From Paenibacillus sp. FSL H3-0469 (GTDB taxonomy: Bacteria > Bacillota > Bacilli > Paenibacillales > Paenibacillaceae), in the NCBI RefSeq assembly GCF_038051945.1, contig NZ_CP150302.1, forward strand, positions 7,688,001 to 7,752,000: 64,000 bases of DNA. Direction: 5' to 3'. Each line of letters starts with the position of its first letter. The first letter of the stretch is position 1. Position numbers and translations under genes: made by a program. Below, in pieces: positions 44,456 to 54,075 of this stretch. Below the pieces are notes generated by a model that did no database searches, was not told the DNA's origin, and was given only the letters and a program-made list of their open reading frames with translations.

Positions 44456-45514
44456 TTACGGCTTCTTCGGTGGCTGACAGGAATCCCGGGTAATCAGACT
44501 CGCCGGGAAACTGATGGTGCTGAAGGTCGGCTGCTGTGAATCACATAGCTCAATGACCTTCTCGACTGCGGCTTTGGACATTTCATAAATCGGCAGGCGG
44601 ACGGAGGTCAGCTTGGGATGAATCCGCGCAGCAAGCTGCACATCGTCGAACCCCGCGATGGAGATATCCTCCGGCACGGAAATGCCATGCTCCGAGAACG
44701 CTTCCATCGCCGAAATAGCCATATCATCGTTGGAGGAGAAGAAGGCAGTGGGCAGCGGTCCGCCGGACTCCAGCAGCTTCTTCACCTCCTGATAGGCGGT
44801 CTCCTTGAGAAAATCACCCTGAAGGACGAAGTCCTGCTGCAGGGCAAGTCCATGGCGCTTCAGCGTATCCTCGTAAGCCATGTAGCGCTCCCGCCCAGAA
44901 TAAGTATTCATCCGCCCGCAGATCATGCCGATTTCCTGATGGCCGAGGCCGATTAAGTATTCAATGGCTTCAACCGTACCTTCATAATCCTTGGAATTCA
45001 CAATAGCGAGATGATTACGGTCCAGATGCTCGGACATAATCTCCGAAATGTCATAATCGATCAGCACAAGCGGGGAGCCGAGACCCACCATCTCCCTTAC
45101 AATCTCGATATCCTTCTGGGTGCCGACAATGATGCCGCCGTCAATCCGCTTCTGCAGGAAGGCCTGCTTGACCTTCAGGAAGTCGTCAGGAGAATAGACG
45201 GTGTGAATCAGAACATAACAGCCGCGGGCATTCGACGTATCTACCACAGCATCGACGAACGGGGCAAAATAATTATTCTGATAAATCCGCGTTGCATTCT
45301 CCTTCTCGTTCATGCTGATGGCAAACAGCCCGATCGTGTCGGTCTTCTTGCCGGCCAGAGCCCGGGCGAAGCTGTTCGGCTCGTACTGATGCTGTTCAAT
45401 TACCTTCAGCACCTTGGCCCGGGTCTCTTCAGGGACATTGGAATAGTTGTTGATCACACGGGATACGGTGCTTCGCGAAACCCCGGCTAGCTTGGCAATA
45501 TCTTCGCTTCGCAT
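44456..45514 (-). CDS. LacI-family repressor of the cellobiose phosphorylase gene
   Basis: A 352-residue regulator. The N-terminal helix-turn-helix is IAKLAGVSRSTVSRVINNYS, the hinge YEPNSFARALAGKKT, and a periplasmic-binding-protein-type ligand domain follows (about 62-345; FFSSNDDMAISAMEAF, GFDDVQLA). The ligand is likely cellobiose or another beta-glucan sugar, inferred from the neighbouring gene. A copy of the operator (45530-45549) lies 16 bases before the start, so it probably represses itself. Confidence 0.9.
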   Translation of the reverse strand: MRSEDIAKLAGVSRSTVSRVINNYSNVPEETRAKVLKVIEQHQYEPNSFARALAGKKTDTIGLFAISMNEKENATRIYQNNYFAPFVDAVVDTSNARGCYVLIHTVYSPDDFLKVKQAFLQKRIDGGIIVGTQKDIEIVREMVGLGSPLVLIDYDISEIMSEHLDRNHLAIVNSKDYEGTVEAIEYLIGLGHQEIGMICGRMNTYSGRERYMAYEDTLKRHGLALQQDFVLQGDFLKETAYQEVKKLLESGGPLPTAFFSSNDDMAISAMEAFSEHGISVPEDISIAGFDDVQLAARIHPKLTSVRLPIYEMSKAAVEKVIELCDSQQPTFSTISFPASLITRDSCQPPKKP

Positions 45515-45529
45515 AATGTACCCCCTCTA

Positions 45530-45549
45530 ATGTAAACGCGCGTTTATGA
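45530..45549 (-). promoter_or_regulatory. LacI-type operator in front of the regulator gene
   Basis: ATGTAAACGCGCGTTTATGA shares the TAAACGCGCGTTTA core with the site at 44366-44385. Confidence 0.75.
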
Positions 45550-45702
45550 ATTCATTGTAGAATAAATCTGTCCAGCGGTCAATCGTCCGCCGCAACATTT
45601 TTGCCATGCGATAAGAGCGTTTCCACTTGCCGGATTCTCTGATCTGCGTTACAACTAGAGACAAATCATAGCTCCACAGAGCTGCGGGGAGAAGGAGGGC
45701 TA

Positions 45703-47529
45703 ATTATCTTTTATTCGTTGAAAAACCGCTTGATCGCGTTCTTTGTTGTGCTGCTGGTGCTGTCCTTCGGCACGATGTCGCTGCTGCTGTTCAATCAGTC
45801 ACGCATGATTATCCGCTCTTATATCGAATCCTCTGCCCTGGAGAAAATGGACGAGTACGGGTCATTTATCAATATGGCGCTGCAGCAGAGCTATGACTTG
45901 TCCTCTCTGGTCTATAACAGTGATATTACCCAGAAATGGGATACCCAGCTTACGAATCCCGCTTCTACCGAAGGACAGAAGATGCTCGCAAGCATTACCA
46001 TGAGCAAATTCCTGACCCAGACGACCAACAATTATTCGATTGTCTCCTCGGTCAGCATCTACCGGGAGGAGGGGCTGCGGGTCGGAGCCGAGAATCAGGT
46101 GATTACAGATACCTCCTTCAGGCAGGAGGCCTGGTACCGCAATTTCATTGAACACAGCAATCACTGGGTTCCGGCCCATACCGATCAGGCGGAGATCAAG
46201 GGGGCCAAGCCGTACGAGGTGGTGAGCCTGCTGCTGCCGATAGGTATCTTTGAGCCATCGCTGGCGAGGAATGTAATGAAGGTGAATATCAAGGCGGACT
46301 TTCTGCTGGAGCCGCTGAATCGCATACACCTGGGTGAAAGCGGTACCATCTTCCTGCTGAATGAGCAAGGCAGCCCCATTCTGTCCCAGGAGGAGTACAG
46401 CGCCTATCCGGAAGCGGCGAAGGAGGTTGACCGGGTCCGGTCAGGCCGGACCTTGCAGGGGGTGAGCTACCTGGAGGATCAGCAGGGTGCCTCTCATATT
46501 CTGGTCTATAAAAAGCTGCCCATCACCAACTGGCTTCTGGTGGGCTTTGTCTCGGAGAGGGACCTGTATGCCAATCTGTTCAAGCTTCAGAAAAGCATCA
46601 TTGTGTTCGCTTCGATTATGCTGATAGCCGCCTTTGTACTGGCTTACTGGATCTCCTACGGGATTACCAAGCCGCTGTCCCGCCTGGTGTCGGCTATGCG
46701 CCATGTGCAGAAGGGGGACTTCGCCCAGGCCGAGCGGCTGACCCCGCCTGAGCGCAGGATACGGAGCGAGGTCGATTACGCCACCGATACCTTCCGTAAC
46801 ATGGTCCGGCAGCTGCGGCATCTGATCCGGACCGAGTTCGAACAGAAGCTCCTGCGCCAGCAGGCGGAATATAAGGCGCTGCTGATGCAGATGAATCCGC
46901 ATTTCCTGTTCAATACGCTGGAGCTGATGAGTAGTCTGGCTATCCAGCAGCGGACGAAGGACACCGTTACGGTCATTGATTCGCTGGGCAAAATGCTCAG
47001 ATTCTCGCTGCGCATCAGCGAGGATCTGATTCCGCTGCGCGAGGAGTTAAGGTATGTCCGCTATTATATGTCCATTCTGGAAATCCGCTTCGGTCCGGGT
47101 CTGGATCTGCAGCTGGAAGAGGAGGGGACACTTGACGATCTGGAAATCGTCAAGTTCCTGCTTCAGCCGCTGATTGAGAATGCGGTGAAATACAGCTTCA
47201 TTCACCAGGCGCATGCCAAGGTGCGGATAATAGTGAGACAGGACGGGGAACGGCTGGTTCTGTCCGTGGCTGACAATGGCATCGGGATGGACCCGGAACT
47301 GCTGCGGCAGCAGCATCATCAGGATATGCGTCAGCAGCTGGAGCAGCTTCTGCAGAGCAGAACGCATCAGATTGGACTGCGTAATGTGCTGGCGAGATGC
47401 TGGCTCTATTACGGCGATTTGTTCAGCTTCCGGATCGATTCGGATCAAGACAAGCGGGGCACCTCTATTGAGCTGAGCCTGCCCCTGCAGAGGAGGAATG
47501 AAGATGTATCGCGTATTGATCGTGGATGA
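45703..47529 (+). CDS. YesM-type sensor histidine kinase with ATT/ATC start
   Basis: About 608 residues: TM1 (about 10-30), a large extracytoplasmic dCache-like domain, TM2 (about 300-320), HAMP, a His_kinase domain with QMNPHFLFNTLELMSSLAIQ (phospho-acceptor His), and a HATPase domain (PLIENAVKYSF, DNGIGMD). The first conventional start is a TTG at 45718, but AAGGAGGG (45692-45699) sits at the right distance from ATT (45703) or ATC (45706), and the extra residues IIFYSLKNRL match how such kinases usually begin. The kinase gene overlaps the response regulator gene and heads a sugar-uptake operon. The signal is probably an oligosaccharide. Confidence 0.85.
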   Translation: MIFYSLKNRLIAFFVVLLVLSFGTMSLLLFNQSRMIIRSYIESSALEKMDEYGSFINMALQQSYDLSSLVYNSDITQKWDTQLTNPASTEGQKMLASITMSKFLTQTTNNYSIVSSVSIYREEGLRVGAENQVITDTSFRQEAWYRNFIEHSNHWVPAHTDQAEIKGAKPYEVVSLLLPIGIFEPSLARNVMKVNIKADFLLEPLNRIHLGESGTIFLLNEQGSPILSQEEYSAYPEAAKEVDRVRSGRTLQGVSYLEDQQGASHILVYKKLPITNWLLVGFVSERDLYANLFKLQKSIIVFASIMLIAAFVLAYWISYGITKPLSRLVSAMRHVQKGDFAQAERLTPPERRIRSEVDYATDTFRNMVRQLRHLIRTEFEQKLLRQQAEYKALLMQMNPHFLFNTLELMSSLAIQQRTKDTVTVIDSLGKMLRFSLRISEDLIPLREELRYVRYYMSILEIRFGPGLDLQLEEEGTLDDLEIVKFLLQPLIENAVKYSFIHQAHAKVRIIVRQDGERLVLSVADNGIGMDPELLRQQHHQDMRQQLEQLLQSRTHQIGLRNVLARCWLYYGDLFSFRIDSDQDKRGTSIELSLPLQRRNEDVSRIDRG

Positions 47530-49111
47530 TGAGCCGGAGATCCGTCAGGGCCTGCGGCTCAAGGCGGACTTTGCCGGTCTCGGGATGAGCGTAACCGGTG
47601 AGGCAGGCAACGGGCTGGAAGCCATGGAACGGCTGGCCCGTGAGCCGGTTGACATTGTGATCACAGATATGAATATGCCTGTCATGAACGGCGTCTCTGT
47701 GCTTGAGGATTGCTACAGGCTCTACCCGGAGCTGAAGCTGATTGTGATTACCGGCTATGAGGATTTCCAGTATGCCAGAGCGGCGGTCCGCAATCAGGCG
47801 CGTGATTATTTGCTGAAGCCGGTGACCGGGGATGAACTGACGGCGGTACTCCTGAAGGTGAAGGAGGAGCTGGACCGGGAGCGTAGTGAGCAGGACCGGC
47901 AGGCCTTCGCCCAGTGGCGTCTGTCCCAGTATTACAAGGAGATGAAGGAGCATTTCCTGGTGCAGCTTGTCAAAGAGGAGGTGGAGCAGGCGGCTGTGCT
48001 GAAGGAGCGTGCCGCACTGTTTGAGCTGGGCGAGTGGGATCTCGCCGATGTACGCTTCGTGACAGCCGGACTCCGCGAACGGACAGGGGATGCACCGGAG
48101 GCGCCGGAGCGCACGCCCGGTATGCTGCGTCTGCCGTTTGAGCTGCTGGGCAGAGAATTCGCAGGCGGATACGGCAGTCCTTGCGCTGTATTCCGCGATC
48201 CGAATTATCCGGGGCTGGTGCATTATATACTGCAAGATGGTGGAACAGATCTGGCACACTTCAGTGCGGAGCTGGCCGGATGTGTCACCGCACATCTCGG
48301 CTACGAGCCGGTCATCGGCTATAGCGGACTCAAGCTTGGCTTCAGCCAGTGGAAGGAAGGCTATCTGGAATCGCTGCTGTCCTGGAATCTCTCGGAGAAT
48401 GCGGCCATCCCCCTGGCCGCAGGAAGGGCGGAACCGGAACCCGTTCTGACCGATGAGCTGGCACGGACCTTGCGCCGCCTGCTGCTTCAGGGAGAGCGGG
48501 ACGCCACCCGGCAGACGGTGAGGCGTGAATTGCAGGCAGCCTTCGCCCAGTCGCGGTCCTGCCTGGTGAAGCTGATCTTCCAGCTGTATTTGCTTGTGGA
48601 TACTGCGGTTGGCGCTGCGGCAGACCGGGGCGGGCAGGCCCAGCAGCTATGGCTGTATCCCGAAATGGTCCATAGGCTGGATTCGGTAGACAAGGCTGAA
48701 CAATTCCTCATGGAGCTTATAGACCATGCGGACCGTGCGGTGCAGGCTGGCGGAGATGCCGAGGATTCGGTCATCCGTACGGCGACACAATATATCGACA
48801 GCAATTACATGTATGATCTCAACCTGACCCAGCTCGCCCAGCGGTTCAATTACAATTCATCGTATTTCTCGGAGCTGTTCAAAGCCAAGGTCGGCCGGAG
48901 CTTCATGGCCTATCTGACCGGCACCCGGATGGCCCAAGCCACGCACCTGCTGGTAAGTACAACCCTTGGACTCTGGGATATTGCCGAGCTTACCGGGTTC
49001 TCGAATGCCAGCTACTTCAGCGCAAGATTCAAAAAGATGTACGGCATCGCCCCGTCGGACTTCCGCCAGAACCCACCCGAAAAATTCAATAGCCAGCAGC
49101 CGAAGAAATAG
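47504..49111 (+). CDS. YesN-type response regulator, AraC family
   Basis: A 535-residue regulator. Receiver domain (D55 in IVITDMNMPVMNG), a middle region of ~290 residues without a named domain, and a C-terminal AraC-type double helix-turn-helix (LNLTQLAQRFNYNSSYFSEL and DIAELTGFSNASYFSARFKK). The ATG at 47504 follows AGAGGAGGA. Together with the kinase it should activate the transporter and hydrolase genes downstream. Confidence 0.92.
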   Translation: MYRVLIVDDEPEIRQGLRLKADFAGLGMSVTGEAGNGLEAMERLAREPVDIVITDMNMPVMNGVSVLEDCYRLYPELKLIVITGYEDFQYARAAVRNQARDYLLKPVTGDELTAVLLKVKEELDRERSEQDRQAFAQWRLSQYYKEMKEHFLVQLVKEEVEQAAVLKERAALFELGEWDLADVRFVTAGLRERTGDAPEAPERTPGMLRLPFELLGREFAGGYGSPCAVFRDPNYPGLVHYILQDGGTDLAHFSAELAGCVTAHLGYEPVIGYSGLKLGFSQWKEGYLESLLSWNLSENAAIPLAAGRAEPEPVLTDELARTLRRLLLQGERDATRQTVRRELQAAFAQSRSCLVKLIFQLYLLVDTAVGAAADRGGQAQQLWLYPEMVHRLDSVDKAEQFLMELIDHADRAVQAGGDAEDSVIRTATQYIDSNYMYDLNLTQLAQRFNYNSSYFSELFKAKVGRSFMAYLTGTRMAQATHLLVSTTLGLWDIAELTGFSNASYFSARFKKMYGIAPSDFRQNPPEKFNSQQPKK

Positions 49112-49174
49112 CATTCAAGCAGGTGGCGCTTCTTCCTATAATGAGCCTATATCCATGAAGAGGAGGAGGCGCAT

Positions 49175-50089
49175 ATGAAGACAGCACACAGACCGGCTAT
49201 GTGGAGAAGGAGCGGCACCGCTTACCTGTTCCTGCTCCCGTGGCTGATCGGATTTTTTGGACTGACCCTGGGCCCCATGCTGGGTTCGCTCTATCTGTCC
49301 CTGACCAAGTATAACCTGCTGAACGCCCCGGAATGGCTGGGGCTGGCGAATTACAGGCACATCTTCACGGCAGACGAATATTTCTACCAATCGCTGTCGG
49401 TAACCTTCCGGTACGTGCTATTCTCGGTCCCGCTGAAAATGGCCTTTGCCCTCTTGGTCGCCGTTGCCTTGAACAAAGGCATCCGGGCGCTGGGCATCTA
49501 CCGGACCGTCTATTACATTCCCTCCCTGCTCGGGGGAAGCGTAGCGATCGCGATCGTCTGGCGTCAGATTTTTGACGGGGAAGGGCTGGTCAATCATTTC
49601 CTCGGCTGGTTCGGGATCGAGGGTCCGGCCTGGATCGCCCATCCCAGCTACATTCTCTCCACCATCGTCACCTTGTCGATCTGGCAGTTCGGCTCGGCGA
49701 TGGTCATCTTCCTGGCTGGAATCAAGCAGATTCCGGCTGACCTGTACGAAGCGGCGCAGGTGGACGGAGCCGGGAAGCTGCGGCAATTCGCGCGGATTAC
49801 ACTGCCGATGCTGTCACCTGTGATCTTTTTTAACCTGGTCATGGGGATCATTAATTCCTTCCAGGTCTTCACACCGGGATACGTGATTGGGGATGGGCGG
49901 GGCGGTCCGGTCAACTCCACTCTGTTCTATACGCTGTATCTGTATCTCAAGGGCTTCTCCTTCTTCGATATGGGCTATGCCGCGGCTCTGGCGTGGATCA
50001 TGCTGATCATTATCGGCCTGTTCACCTCCATCGTGTTCATAACCTCCCGGTTCTGGGTGTTCTACGGCGACGGAAAGGACGTGCGATAA
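49175..50089 (+). CDS. Sugar ABC transporter permease 1 (CUT1, UgpA/LplB type)
   Basis: A 304-residue inner-membrane protein with six TMs and the MalF/G-type EAA loop EAAQVDGAGKLRQFARITLPML, which contacts the ATPase. AGGAGGAGG precedes the ATG. No ATP-binding subunit is encoded in the operon, so a shared MsmX-type ATPase elsewhere is expected, as usual for CUT1 importers in Bacillus relatives. Confidence 0.92.
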   Translation: MKTAHRPAMWRRSGTAYLFLLPWLIGFFGLTLGPMLGSLYLSLTKYNLLNAPEWLGLANYRHIFTADEYFYQSLSVTFRYVLFSVPLKMAFALLVAVALNKGIRALGIYRTVYYIPSLLGGSVAIAIVWRQIFDGEGLVNHFLGWFGIEGPAWIAHPSYILSTIVTLSIWQFGSAMVIFLAGIKQIPADLYEAAQVDGAGKLRQFARITLPMLSPVIFFNLVMGIINSFQVFTPGYVIGDGRGGPVNSTLFYTLYLYLKGFSFFDMGYAAALAWIMLIIIGLFTSIVFITSRFWVFYGDGKDVR

Positions 50090-50092
50090 TTC

Positions 50093-50932
50093 ATGGCTGA
50101 ATCCAAAATGATCTTCAGGCTCGGCAAGCATGGCGTCATTATTCTGTTCGGGCTGCTGATGCTGTATCCGGTGCTGTGGCTGCTGTCCAGTTCCTTTAAG
50201 CCGAATGAGCTGATCTTCTCGGAGCCGGGTCTGTGGCCGTCGAGGTTTACACTGGAGAATTATTTGAATGGCTGGAAGGGTCTGCAGGGCATCTCGTTCA
50301 GCCGCTTCTTCCTTAATTCCGCTACCATCTCGGTGCTGTCGGTAATCGGCAATATTCTGACCTGCTCGCTGGCGGCTTACGCCTTTGCCCGGCTGGAGTT
50401 CCGCTTCAAAGGTGTGCTGTTCGCCTGCATGCTGGTGACGATTATGCTGCCATACCATGTCCTGCTGATTCCGCAATATATTATCTTCAGCAAGCTGGAG
50501 TGGGTGAACACATATCTGCCGCTGATCGTTCCCAAATGGCTGGCGCATGATTCGTTCTTCATTCTGCTGATGATCCAGTTCATCCGCGGCATTCCGAAGG
50601 AGCTGGACGAGAGTGCGACCATTGACGGTTGCGGCCAGGGCCAGCTCTACTTCCGGATCATTATTCCGCTGCTGGTTCCGGCGCTGATCACTACAGCGAT
50701 CTTCACGTTCATCTGGAGCTGGGATGACTTCTTCAGCCAGATGATCTATCTGAGCCGGATCAATCTGTTCACGGTACAACTGGGCATACGTTCGCTCTAT
50801 GACCCCTCGGGATCATCCGACTGGGGCGCGCTTCTGGCGATGTCCGTGCTGTCGCTTGTGCCGATTATGACGATCTTTATGCTCTTCCAAAAGCATTTCC
50901 TGGAGGGCATTGCTACAACCGGCCTGAAATGA
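50093..50932 (+). CDS. Sugar ABC transporter permease 2 (CUT1, UgpE/LplC type)
   Basis: A 279-residue protein with six TMs and the EAA-type loop DESATIDGCGQGQLYFRIIIPL. It begins 3 bases after the first permease gene stops; translation is probably coupled. It forms the importer channel with permease 1. Confidence 0.92.
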   Translation: MAESKMIFRLGKHGVIILFGLLMLYPVLWLLSSSFKPNELIFSEPGLWPSRFTLENYLNGWKGLQGISFSRFFLNSATISVLSVIGNILTCSLAAYAFARLEFRFKGVLFACMLVTIMLPYHVLLIPQYIIFSKLEWVNTYLPLIVPKWLAHDSFFILLMIQFIRGIPKELDESATIDGCGQGQLYFRIIIPLLVPALITTAIFTFIWSWDDFFSQMIYLSRINLFTVQLGIRSLYDPSGSSDWGALLAMSVLSLVPIMTIFMLFQKHFLEGIATTGLK

Positions 50933-50968
50933 GCAAGCGATTACAATTACTCTTGGGGGGACTTAATC

Positions 50969-52288
50969 ATGAAAAAGATCTTGGGTCTTACATTGGCTGC
51001 ACTACTGCTGACGGGAACGGCCGGCTGCTCCGGCGGGAATAGCGGCAAGCCTGCGGCGGCGGGGAATAAGGATTCCGCTGAGCCATCCGGGGATCAGGTG
51101 GAGCTGCGGATCATGTGGTGGGGCGACCAGAAGCGGGCGGACAAGACGAACGAGGCGCTGCGCAAATTCGAGGAGAAGCATCCGAACATTAAGGTAGTCG
51201 GGGAGTTCGCCCCGAACTCCGGGTACTTTGACAAGCTGAACACGCAGCTGGCTTCGGGAACGGCTCCTGATGTGTTTTTCCTCGGAGGGAATGTTACCGA
51301 TTATGCCGATAAAGGCGTGCTGCTGGATCTGCAGCCCTATGTCGGCAAAGAGCTGGATCTGACCGATATGGATCAGACGATGATGGAGTACGGCACGCTT
51401 AAGGGCAAGCTGGTGCATATCTCGGCCGGAGCCAATGCCAGAGGCATGGTCCTGAATACCGAGCTGTTCAAAAAAGCGGGCATCGAGCTTCCGGCTGACG
51501 GCTGGAGCTGGGAGGATTACGCGAGCATCAGCAAAGAGATCTCTGAGAAGCTGGGCAAGGGCTTCTACGGTACCTATAATTTCACAGTCGAGGGCATGGA
51601 TATCTATATGAAGCAGCGCGGGAAGCAGGTCTATGACATGGAGAAGGACGCGCTTGGCTTCGGCCAGCAGGATGCTGAGGACTGGTTCAACTACTGGAGC
51701 GGGCTGGCGGAGAGCGGAGGGATGGTGACCCCATCGATGCAGGTATCCAATCCGCCGGGGGACACGAGTAAATCGCTGGTGGTGACGGGAAAAGTGGCGA
51801 TGAGCCTGATTCCGTCCAACCAGTTCGCTGCCCATCAGAATCTGATTCAGGACACGCTGACCATGGTGCAGGTGCCGCGCGGACCTAAGGGAACGGGAGT
51901 CGTCTTCGAATCCAGCCAAGGGCTGTCCGGGTATGCGAAGACCGCGCATCCGAAGGAAGTGGCGGAACTCATGAACTACTGGATCAATGATCCCGATGCC
52001 GCCCGGATTCTGGGCAGTGACCGCGGCGTGCCGGTGACCTCGAAGATGCGCGATCTGCTGATGAAGGATGCGACTCCGCTGGAGCAGACGGTCTACGACT
52101 TCACGAGCCGGGTATCGGAAGCGACGAAGAAGGAGCCTTTTGCCATAAGCTATAATCCGCCAAGCTTCACCGAGTTCACCAAGCTGGCCGAAACCGCTGT
52201 GCAGGAGATTGGCTTCGGGCAGAAGGATGTGAAGCAGGGAGTAGAGGACTTCTACAATGGGGCGATGCAGTTATTCGGTGCCAAATAG
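50969..52288 (+). CDS. Sugar-binding lipoprotein of the ABC importer
   Basis: A 439-residue extracellular solute-binding protein, family 1. The signal peptide has lipobox TAGC (Cys about 20), followed by a short Gly/Ser/Ala linker. The binding fold begins VELRIMWWGDQKRADK and includes ASGTAPDVFFLGG. TGGGGGGAC precedes the ATG. The ligand is not deducible; the two downstream glycosidase-type genes imply an oligosaccharide. Confidence 0.92.
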   Translation: MKKILGLTLAALLLTGTAGCSGGNSGKPAAAGNKDSAEPSGDQVELRIMWWGDQKRADKTNEALRKFEEKHPNIKVVGEFAPNSGYFDKLNTQLASGTAPDVFFLGGNVTDYADKGVLLDLQPYVGKELDLTDMDQTMMEYGTLKGKLVHISAGANARGMVLNTELFKKAGIELPADGWSWEDYASISKEISEKLGKGFYGTYNFTVEGMDIYMKQRGKQVYDMEKDALGFGQQDAEDWFNYWSGLAESGGMVTPSMQVSNPPGDTSKSLVVTGKVAMSLIPSNQFAAHQNLIQDTLTMVQVPRGPKGTGVVFESSQGLSGYAKTAHPKEVAELMNYWINDPDAARILGSDRGVPVTSKMRDLLMKDATPLEQTVYDFTSRVSEATKKEPFAISYNPPSFTEFTKLAETAVQEIGFGQKDVKQGVEDFYNGAMQLFGAK

Positions 52289-52298
52289 GCATGAAGGG

Positions 52299-52332
52299 AG
52301 AGAAGCGGTCTGCCCGGGCAAGCTGCTTCTCT
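52299..52332 (+). other. Intergenic hairpin after the binding-protein gene
   Basis: AGAGAAGC ... GCTTCTCT with a GCCCGGGC-type loop, not followed by a T-tract. In such operons a hairpin here often stabilises the binding-protein message and lowers expression of downstream genes. Confidence 0.5.
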
Positions 52333-52372
52333 GCTGCGGGACGGGCAAAGTGAAGATACAGGAGGGGACAGC

Positions 52373-54025
52373 ATGACTGCTGACAGCATATTACAGCAGC
52401 TGCGGAAGATTACCGTAGAGGACAGGATCGGAGCGCTTACAAAGGAAGAGGACCGTGAATCTCTGGAGCAATGGAAGCAATCGGGAGTGGTCTTCGCTGC
52501 CTCGTCTGCGGACATGGAGAATGTCTACTATTCCGCGGTGCATAAGCTCATGGATTGTATCGTGCCAATGGATGGGGGCGGCCTGGTCCTGCATGAAGGC
52601 GGGGTCTATCTCGGGAGCTGGCTGGAGAGTACCGGCACGATCAGCGCGGAACGGCTGTCACGCTTCATGCCGGAGGTGGCGGAGGCGACCTTCCGGCTAT
52701 TCGCGGAATATCAGCGGGAGGATGGGCTGATCCCTTACAAGGTAACCCCTGCTGGACCGGCTTACCGGCAGATTCAAATGGTGACTCCGCTGGCCCGGAG
52801 TGTCTGGAATCATTATATTGGAACCGGACACAGCAAGGCGTTCCTTGCCGAGATGTACCAGGCGATGAGCAGGTTCGACGCCTGGCTGGCCTCCCGGCGC
52901 AATACACGAGGAACCGGCTGCATCGAAGCCTTTTGTACGTTCGATACCGGACATGATCTCTCCCCGCGTTTCTGGCATGTGCCGGATACGCCCCATCTGG
53001 AGGATGCGGCCAGGGTTCATCCGGATTCGCCGCTGCTGCCCTTCCTGGCCCCTGATCTAACTGCCAATGTCTATTGCCAGCGGCTATATCTGTCCAGGAT
53101 CGCAGAGGAGCTGGGGGAGAGCGATGCCGGGTGGCGGGCTAGAGCAGCAGCCAGCAGCCACAGCCTTTTCAGCCATTGCTATGACGGGGAGGATGCATTT
53201 TTCTATGACCGTGACCAAGGGGGAAGGCTGGTCCGGGTGCAATCGGATGTCTTGCTGCGGGTACTGGCCTGCGAAGTGGGGGACCGGGAGTTCTTTGATG
53301 CTGCCCTGCGCCGTTACCTGCTGAATACCGGCAAGTTCTTCGCCAAATATCCATTCACCTCGCTTGCGATGGATGATCCGAGGTTCGACCCTTCCTCCGG
53401 CTATAACACCTGGGGAGGGACAACTAACTTCCTCAGTCTGATCCGTGCGCCGCATGCCTTCGAGCATCATGGGCGTTACGTCGAGCTAACCTGGGTGCTG
53501 CAGCCTATTCTGGCGGCATGTTCGCGGATGACGCGGTTTGCCCAGACCTTAAGCCCGTGGACGGGAGAAGAAGGCTATACCGAAGCCTATTCACCGGCCA
53601 TATTGTGCCTGCTCGATTATGTAGAGCGGTTGTGCGGCATTCTGCCGGCAGGTGGGGGGGAGCTATGGTTCACCTGTCTGCTCCCCTATAATATGGATCA
53701 CGGCCGGGAGACGGCCCATGAGACAGGCTACCGCCGGATCGTAGATGGAACCGTATTTGAGCTGATTAATACGCATGAACAAGCTGTGATCTACCGCAAT
53801 GAAGAGGAATACCTGCGCTGTCCGTTTGGAGTGCGTGTGGTGCTGGACCGGGCCGGACACCTGCGGAAGCTGATTGGCATGAGCGTCCGCCAGATTGAAG
53901 GAGAGGTCCGGTATCAGGGCAAGAGACTTCCATTTAATGTCAAGGGCAATGAACAGTTGGAGTATGCGGACGGCGGATTTGTCAGCATCAGTGATATCGG
54001 AGTGGTCTTGCCGGAATACCGGTAA
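52373..54025 (+). CDS. Putative (alpha/alpha)6-barrel glycosidase, family not recognised
   Basis: A 550-residue cytoplasmic protein, no signal peptide. Helical-repeat composition and aromatic/acidic motifs (SSGYNTWGGTTNFLSLIRAP, LSPWTGEEGYTEAYSPAILC, YNMDHGRETAHETGYRRIVDG) resemble (alpha/alpha)6 toroid hydrolases such as GH63/GH37-like enzymes, with a C-terminal beta domain of ~100 residues (LIGMSVRQIEGEVRYQG). The exact family is not recognised. Its place between the importer and a GH43-type gene points to intracellular degradation of the imported oligosaccharide. GGAGGGGAC precedes the ATG. Confidence 0.62.
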   Translation: MTADSILQQLRKITVEDRIGALTKEEDRESLEQWKQSGVVFAASSADMENVYYSAVHKLMDCIVPMDGGGLVLHEGGVYLGSWLESTGTISAERLSRFMPEVAEATFRLFAEYQREDGLIPYKVTPAGPAYRQIQMVTPLARSVWNHYIGTGHSKAFLAEMYQAMSRFDAWLASRRNTRGTGCIEAFCTFDTGHDLSPRFWHVPDTPHLEDAARVHPDSPLLPFLAPDLTANVYCQRLYLSRIAEELGESDAGWRARAAASSHSLFSHCYDGEDAFFYDRDQGGRLVRVQSDVLLRVLACEVGDREFFDAALRRYLLNTGKFFAKYPFTSLAMDDPRFDPSSGYNTWGGTTNFLSLIRAPHAFEHHGRYVELTWVLQPILAACSRMTRFAQTLSPWTGEEGYTEAYSPAILCLLDYVERLCGILPAGGGELWFTCLLPYNMDHGRETAHETGYRRIVDGTVFELINTHEQAVIYRNEEEYLRCPFGVRVVLDRAGHLRKLIGMSVRQIEGEVRYQGKRLPFNVKGNEQLEYADGGFVSISDIGVVLPEYR

Positions 54026-54075
54026 AGCTTATATAGATATTGCTTGCAATGTGAGGGAAGAAAGGAGAGGCATTC

